Source: an uncultured Bacteroidales bacterium (GTDB lineage: Bacteria; Bacteroidota; Bacteroidia; Bacteroidales; Paludibacteraceae). From it: a DNA stretch of 47,072 nucleotides. How positions within the stretch are numbered: position 1 is the first letter of the stretch; each line of letters starts with the position of its first letter. The DNA lies in the NCBI GenBank assembly GCA_937915765.1, contig CALGHE010000063.1, positions 1 to 47,072 of the forward strand, read 5' to 3'. The position numbers were made by a program, and so were the translations under genes. Below are positions 43,423-47,072 of the stretch, piece after piece. The notes under the pieces are model-generated. The model saw nothing but the letters and a program-made list of their open reading frames with translations. It was not told the origin of the DNA and did no database searches.

Positions 43423-43513
43423 GTCAGAATGGCAATACTGAGCGCTGCGAACGTAACCCGGGACGAAGTCTCGGGTAGAGAGACTCTCCCAACCTCTGTC
43501 TGGAAGGCAGCAC
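43423..43513 (+). repeat. Repeat copy E, left flank of the transposase
   Basis: 91-nt unit, same orientation as B-D, ending 16 nt before the transposase ATG. It faces copy F on the other side of the gene as an inverted repeat. The first terminal hairpin is degraded (GTCAGAATGGCA). Confidence 0.85.
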
Positions 43514-43529
43514 AAAAAAAACATAAATT

Positions 43530-43982
43530 ATGAGTCATATCTGTCTAACATATCATATAGTATGGCGCACGAAACACAGCCATCGCACTATAAATGAAGA
43601 GCATGAACGCGACCTGTTCGCATACATCTTCGGATTGTGCAAAAAGAAAAAATGCAAACTTCATCGCATAAATTCCATGCCAGACCATGTACACATGTGC
43701 ATAGAGATTCACCCTACCATATCACTAAGTGAATTCATGAAAGTGCTAAAACAAGAGTCTTCTCAATGGCTTAGCGAACATAAAGAGCTGTTCCCTATGT
43801 TCGATTCTTGGGGTAACGGATATGCCGCGTTTTCATACTCTGCGAAAGACAGAGTTGAGGTGATAAATTACATCAAACGGCAAAAAGAGCACCACAAAAC
43901 GGCAAGCTTTCGGGATGAGTACGAAACCCTTCTGTCCGAATTTGGACTGGACTCTAAGAGCGACAAGTTTCTCGACGACTGA
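43530..43982 (+). CDS. REP-associated/IS200-like tyrosine (HUH) transposase
   Basis: A 150-residue Y1 transposase. The HUH motif is HVH at residues 53-55 (SMPDHVHMCIEI); the catalytic Tyr is Y114 in VINYIKRQKEHH; the block WGNGYAAFSYS is conserved in IS200 TnpA. All active-site residues are intact, so it could be active. The last seven codons and stop lie within a sequence shared with copy A, meaning the repeat unit overlaps the gene's 3' end. Confidence 0.9.
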   Translation: MSHICLTYHIVWRTKHSHRTINEEHERDLFAYIFGLCKKKKCKLHRINSMPDHVHMCIEIHPTISLSEFMKVLKQESSQWLSEHKELFPMFDSWGNGYAAFSYSAKDRVEVINYIKRQKEHHKTASFRDEYETLLSEFGLDSKSDKFLDD

Positions 43983-44079
43983 CGGGGTACTGCCCTCCAG
44001 GCAGTGGTTGAGTGTGCCTCCGTACCCGAGACTTCGTCACGGGTTACCGGCGCTGCGCTTTGTACTGCCTTCCAGGCAG
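43961..44079 (-). repeat. Repeat copy F, right flank of the transposase
   Basis: 119-nt unit (26 nt extension plus 93-nt core at 43987-44079), about 94% identical to copy A. It overlaps the transposase stop codon. Confidence 0.9.
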
Positions 44080-44136
44080 GGGGGGACTTCTTTCGCAAAG
44101 TTCACACACTCTTAACGTGAAAATCAAACTTTTTGC

Positions 44137-44144
44137 TATCTTTG
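44137..44144 (+). promoter_or_regulatory. −7 promoter box for the DUF3990 cassette
   Basis: TATCTTTG, a perfect TAnnTTTG match, 59 nt before the ATG at 44203 and just past repeat copy F. Confidence 0.6.
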
Positions 44145-44202
44145 TGGGGGAAAGGAAGAATAGATGAAGAAATTTTGATATAACAAGCAAGCCGTATAGT
44201 TT

Positions 44203-44427
44203 ATGGATAAAAGTTTGAAAGATATAACATATTTCATTTCATTCTGTATCGAACAATACATGAATCAAAAGTGTATAAACGAAGATGAGGTTATCTCACT
44301 ATTCTCAGAATATGGCGTTTTTGATTATCTGAAAGATAATTTTGATGTTCTTCACACACAAAGCAGACAATGGCTTGTTGCAGATATTAAGGAATTTATA
44401 AACGACAGAAAAAAAATAAGTATATGA
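44203..44427 (+). CDS. DUF3791-family small protein
   Basis: A 74-residue protein matching the DUF3791 pattern: YFISFCIEQYMNQKCINEDE, then LFSEYGVFDYLKDNFDVLHT and a final VADIKEFINDRK. Such proteins are regularly encoded immediately before a DUF3990 gene. An antitoxin role is inferred from this pairing and the overlapping genes. Its stop overlaps the next start as ATGA. Confidence 0.82.
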   Translation: MDKSLKDITYFISFCIEQYMNQKCINEDEVISLFSEYGVFDYLKDNFDVLHTQSRQWLVADIKEFINDRKKISI

Positions 44428-44906
44428 TTCTTTATCACGGAAGCATAGAGATTGTTGAGAACCCTGAGATTCGCATCTCTAACAGGTCATTGGATTATGG
44501 TTCAGGGTTTTATACAAACACCTCTTTTAAACAGGCCGAAGATTGGGTTAAACGTAAATTGAATGCAACCACCCCGGTTGGTTATGTCAATGTTTACGAG
44601 CTTGACGAGATTTTGATAAAGAATCTTAATGTTTTGCTTTTTGATTCCCCAACAGAGGAATGGGTTGATTTTGTGATGAATAATCGCACCAGCAAAGATT
44701 TCAATCACGATTTTGACGTTGTTTACGGTCCGGTTGCTAATGATAAAGTATATGCGGCATTTGCTCTCTATGAAGGAGGTATTATTGACAAACAAAATCT
44801 TATCTCCGAACTAAAGGCATACAAATTAGTAGATCAATATCTTTTTCATACAGACAAGGCATTAAAGGCTATAAAATACATCGAAGCTAAGGAGGTTACA
44901 TTATGA
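44424..44906 (+). CDS. DUF3990 protein, predicted ADP-ribosyltransferase-like toxin
   Basis: A 160-residue DUF3990 protein. The opening MILYHGSIEIVENPEI with H5, the block LDYGSGFYTNTSFKQAEDW with Y30, the FDVVYGPVANDKVY stretch and VDQYLFHTDKALKAIKYI are the family signatures. The H-Y spacing is like the PARP/ART fold, to which I believe this family is assigned; ADP-ribosylation is therefore a hypothesis. The gene overlaps both neighbours by 4 nt (ATGA), typical for translationally coupled toxin-antitoxin modules. Confidence 0.82.
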   Translation: MILYHGSIEIVENPEIRISNRSLDYGSGFYTNTSFKQAEDWVKRKLNATTPVGYVNVYELDEILIKNLNVLLFDSPTEEWVDFVMNNRTSKDFNHDFDVVYGPVANDKVYAAFALYEGGIIDKQNLISELKAYKLVDQYLFHTDKALKAIKYIEAKEVTL

Positions 44907-45124
44907 TAGGCGAAATTAACCAAGACAATCTTCATCTGCTATTACCGTCCAAGGTGAGTTGGTTGGCAAGTATGCTTGTAGAATACAAGGGCATGGACAT
45001 AACAGAGGCAATAAAAACAATTTATAGCTCGAAATTATACAAGAAACTTAAAATAGAAAGTACCAAAATGTGGCATCTTGGTCCTGTGGATTTGTATAAT
45101 GAATTGGAGGAAGAACTCGATTGA
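44903..45124 (+). CDS. Small partner protein of the DUF3990 cassette
   Basis: A 73-residue protein: LPSKVSWLASMLVEYKGMDI, then AIKTIYSSKLYKKL, then STKMWHLGPVDLYNELEEEL. I recall similar proteins with a W-H-GPV-LY motif beside DUF3990 genes but cannot name the family with confidence. It overlaps the DUF3990 stop by 4 nt. It could be a second antitoxin or a toxin accessory protein. Confidence 0.72.
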   Translation: MIGEINQDNLHLLLPSKVSWLASMLVEYKGMDITEAIKTIYSSKLYKKLKIESTKMWHLGPVDLYNELEEELD

Positions 45125-45320
45125 TTTTATTTTTTTTATAAAAAAGCAGTTTAGAAAGACAATACCCCAACCAGCCCCAAAGACCTGATTAAATGTACCG
45201 TATTACAGAATTTGCCAAAGGATGGAAAGAGGACGTAACATAGAAGCATTAGTTGTAACTTTCGGAGAAAAAAAATAACTTCAGCCTATATGCAATCATA
45301 CATGATATGAGGTTTTTGAA

Positions 45321-46718
45321 CTATTGGAACAAGTCATCCATTGTCAGCATACTCTGAATCTGATTAGTATTTGAGTTTGGAGTAACACCATAAGACGTAA
45401 TCAAGGTCTGGTGAATAGATTTAGTTGTTCCAGTTTCTTCTCGGAATAAATCCAGACGATGCTGCATCTTCAATGTATCTTCCTCTGTAAGGTGATAAAG
45501 ACTCTTGCTGTATTTCATCTCACAAATGTTTATCGTGTCATCGTTTCGGTCAATGAGTAAGTCAATTTGCGCTTCTTTACGAGGCCATGCATGTGCAGTA
45601 CTGATAACTGCGCCGAATCCGAGCGCTTTCTTTATCTGTTCAATATGCTGTAGGCAAACTCGTTCAAATGCTAGTCCTGCCCATGTGTTATGGATAGGTG
45701 AATTGTACATTGTTGTCCAGAAATGTTTGTCACCATTATTGTTCTTCATTACAAATTGGAAGTAGAATAATGTGTAATTGTCCATCAGTTGATAAACAGA
45801 ATCTTTCACTTTCTTTCCAATGCATGTGTACTTTCTGATAAATCCACATTGTTCGAGTTCCTTTAATGCCTTGCTAAAGACCCCCGAATCTTTTAATTTG
45901 GCTTTTTTGAGAATCTCATCACGCATCAATCCGATTTTCTTTGTTGCTAATGCTTGAATGATTGATATGTGAATAGTCGGATTTTTAAAAAGAGAAGCAT
46001 AAAGTGCATCGTATTCTCTAGTCATTTCACCATCTTCATCAAAGAACATGTGGTCAAAATTCTGTGCCACACTTTGACCTTTCTTCATAAAGCTCCAATA
46101 ATAAGGGATACCACCTATTGCCATGTATGTTTCCATAACATTCCTCTTTGTAAATCCCAGATTTAGGCTTGAACTATACTTTTCGCATTCACTTAATGTA
46201 AATGGTCGTAAATGGATCTTTTTGGTAAGACGATTGTGAAGTCCTCCATAGTTCATAATGATGTTGTCAATAATCCAAGATGTAGCACTGCCACATACTA
46301 TCAGCAGAATATCGCGCCGTGTTGTTGCCCAACCATTCCAAAAATGATCAAGAGCTCGTATAAAGTTTGAACGGGGAGTATCCATCCATGGTAACTCATC
46401 AATAAATACAATCTTTTTGCCTTCAGGTAGGCTGCTTAACCAATCTTCAAGCATATGGAAAGCGTCACTCCAGGACTGTGGTAATGCCCTTTTCTTCATT
46501 CCCATATTATAAAGCGACTGCCTAAACTCCTTAAGTTGTTCTTTGAGAGGAGCGTCAAGTATGCCAGTATGTTGGAATGCAAATTGATAGTCGAATGTTT
46601 CACGTATCAGGTATGTCTTTCCAACCCTACGCCTACCATATATGGCAACAAACTCAGATGCATTGGAATGAAATGCATCCAACAATTCATTCTTTTCTTT
46701 TTCACGACCTATGAGCAT
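45321..46718 (-). CDS. ATP-binding protein with archaeal-ATPase and DUF234-type domains
   Basis: A 465-residue STAND-like ATPase. The N-terminal ATPase domain (about residues 1-215) has LIGREKEKNELLDAF, Walker A YGRRRVGKTYL (residues 27-37) and Walker B KIVFIDELPWM near residue 101. A winged-helix segment (about 240-330) follows. The C-terminal DUF234 region (about 330-450) contains AQIDLLIDRNDDTINICEMKYSK, a PD-(D/E)XK-like D...E-x-K pattern. Many copies of this family occur in gut Bacteroidota; function is uncertain, with mobile-element or defence roles proposed. It is convergent with the DUF3990 cassette. Confidence 0.87.
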   Translation of the reverse strand: MLIGREKEKNELLDAFHSNASEFVAIYGRRRVGKTYLIRETFDYQFAFQHTGILDAPLKEQLKEFRQSLYNMGMKKRALPQSWSDAFHMLEDWLSSLPEGKKIVFIDELPWMDTPRSNFIRALDHFWNGWATTRRDILLIVCGSATSWIIDNIIMNYGGLHNRLTKKIHLRPFTLSECEKYSSSLNLGFTKRNVMETYMAIGGIPYYWSFMKKGQSVAQNFDHMFFDEDGEMTREYDALYASLFKNPTIHISIIQALATKKIGLMRDEILKKAKLKDSGVFSKALKELEQCGFIRKYTCIGKKVKDSVYQLMDNYTLFYFQFVMKNNNGDKHFWTTMYNSPIHNTWAGLAFERVCLQHIEQIKKALGFGAVISTAHAWPRKEAQIDLLIDRNDDTINICEMKYSKSLYHLTEEDTLKMQHRLDLFREETGTTKSIHQTLITSYGVTPNSNTNQIQSMLTMDDLFQ

Positions 46719-46808
46719 GGTTTGTCAAATTTGTGAATCAATTACGAGTGCAAATTTACTTTATTTTTTTGAATAGCACCCATGAATCGACAAAAAACGG
46801 CTTGAAAC

Positions 46809-46845
46809 CTTCGGAAATCCATAGATTTTTGCGTGATTTCCGAAG
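46809..46845. repeat. Perfect 11-bp inverted repeat
   Basis: CTTCGGAAATC (46809-46819) and GATTTCCGAAG (46835-46845) are exact inverted copies with a 15-nt spacer. It lies upstream of the ATPase gene and downstream of the partial gene at the window edge. No T-run follows, so an operator or recombination site is as likely as a terminator. Confidence 0.6.
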
Positions 46846-46897
46846 AATTCAGCGTCTTTTTACTCTGGTTAGATGAATTTTTCTTCTTGATTCTTTT

Positions 46898-47072
46898 CTA
46901 TTCACTATATCCGTGGTCGTCTGAATATAAGTTACCACAAGTGTAGTAAATTATCTCGGTGGTTTTATCTTCTTTGCCGGTGATGGTATGTTTTGTATAG
47001 CGTTCTCCGCCTTTTTTACGACTGATTCGAAGAATTTTTGACTTGTCAAGTAATTTTAGTGCCTGATTATAC
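46898..47072 (-). CDS. 3' end of an unidentified gene, cut by window edge
   Basis: Fifty-seven open codons entering from the window edge and ending in TAG: LKLLDKSKILRISRKKGGER, then a Lys/Thr-rich segment and IIYYTCGNLYSDDHGYSE. Coding character is plausible (charged, no low complexity), but I do not recognise a family. It reads in the same direction as the ATPase gene. Confidence 0.4.
   Translation of the reverse strand, partial: YNQALKLLDKSKILRISRKKGGERYTKHTITGKEDKTTEIIYYTCGNLYSDDHGYSE

Larger units (their letters stand above)
43423..44079 (+). mobile_element. REP-flanked IS200-like transposase unit
   Basis: The transposase gene with inverted palindromic repeats E and F on either side forms a compact 657-nt unit typical of a REP-associated tyrosine transposase system. 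No classical terminal inverted repeats of DDE elements and no target duplication are visible, as expected for single-strand HUH transposition. Confidence 0.75.

Noticed and set aside
42727..43513. CRISPR array
   Set aside because: Units are about 93 nt, internally palindromic, unevenly spaced and in both orientations, with no unique spacers of constant length.
45125..45320. Small gene after the DUF3990 cassette
   Set aside because: The best frame is 16 codons; only loose coding-like traces are seen.

Overview
The window is a stretch of a Bacteroidota chromosome, most likely Bacteroidales. Four things point there: promoter −7 boxes of the TAnnTTTG type (before trxA, gyrB, the OmpA lipoprotein, moxR and others), an almost complete lack of Shine-Dalgarno sequences, a full Bat (aerotolerance) operon, and family-specific proteins (DUF4230, DUF5723, GSCFA, BspA-type LRR). 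Two predicted secreted proteins end in type IX secretion (T9SS) sorting domains, one type A and one type B. That argues against Bacteroides itself and for a T9SS-bearing Bacteroidales lineage. I saw no rRNA, tRNA or CRISPR array.

Layout. 1-3.7 kb: a partial nadK divergent from pdxJ-exbB-exbD-tonB (vitamin B6 synthesis plus the proton-motive-force energiser of outer-membrane transport). 3.8-8 kb: a DJ-1/PfpI protein, thioredoxin, a sirtuin with a Crp-type regulator, and two tandem DUF4230 proteins. 8-14.2 kb (minus strand): a YqhD-type alcohol dehydrogenase, a lipoprotein, and a DUF5723-TSP3-OmpA outer-membrane protein paired with a large lipoprotein. 14.4-25.3 kb: a pseudouridine synthase, a BspA LRR protein, a BspA remnant fused to a second copy of the gyrB promoter, an AAA ATPase/nuclease, gyrB, folC and a PIN-PhoH protein. 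25.4-28 kb (minus): a T9SS type B cargo and an EEP-family phosphoesterase. 28-36.6 kb (minus): the eight-gene operon moxR-DUF58-orf-batA-batB-batC-batD-batE. 36.7-38.9 kb (minus): an HU protein followed by an HU-transmembrane-LysM fusion, and a conserved 38-residue protein. 39-42.7 kb: a T9SS-secreted SASA esterase, an OmpA lipoprotein and a GSCFA protein. 42.7-47 kb: an accessory region with six copies of a 93-nt palindromic repeat around a REP-associated (IS200-like) transposase, a translationally coupled DUF3791-DUF3990-small-protein cassette, and a DUF234-type ATPase.

The signals I rate highest are: (1) an 85/86-bp direct repeat, which is the gyrB promoter/leader, bounding a 2.6-kb segment with a BspA gene remnant; (2) the REP/transposase system, including a 119-bp copy of the transposase 3' end plus repeat placed exactly after the GSCFA stop codon; (3) the overlapping three-gene DUF3990 cassette, which looks like a toxin module; (4) an HU DNA-binding domain fused through a membrane segment to a LysM domain, a possible nucleoid-to-peptidoglycan tether; and (5) a base-composition break near 1 kb.

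Family names come from recognising sequence motifs by eye; no database search was run. Start codons were moved inward where a more upstream start was TTG/GTG or lay above a promoter.
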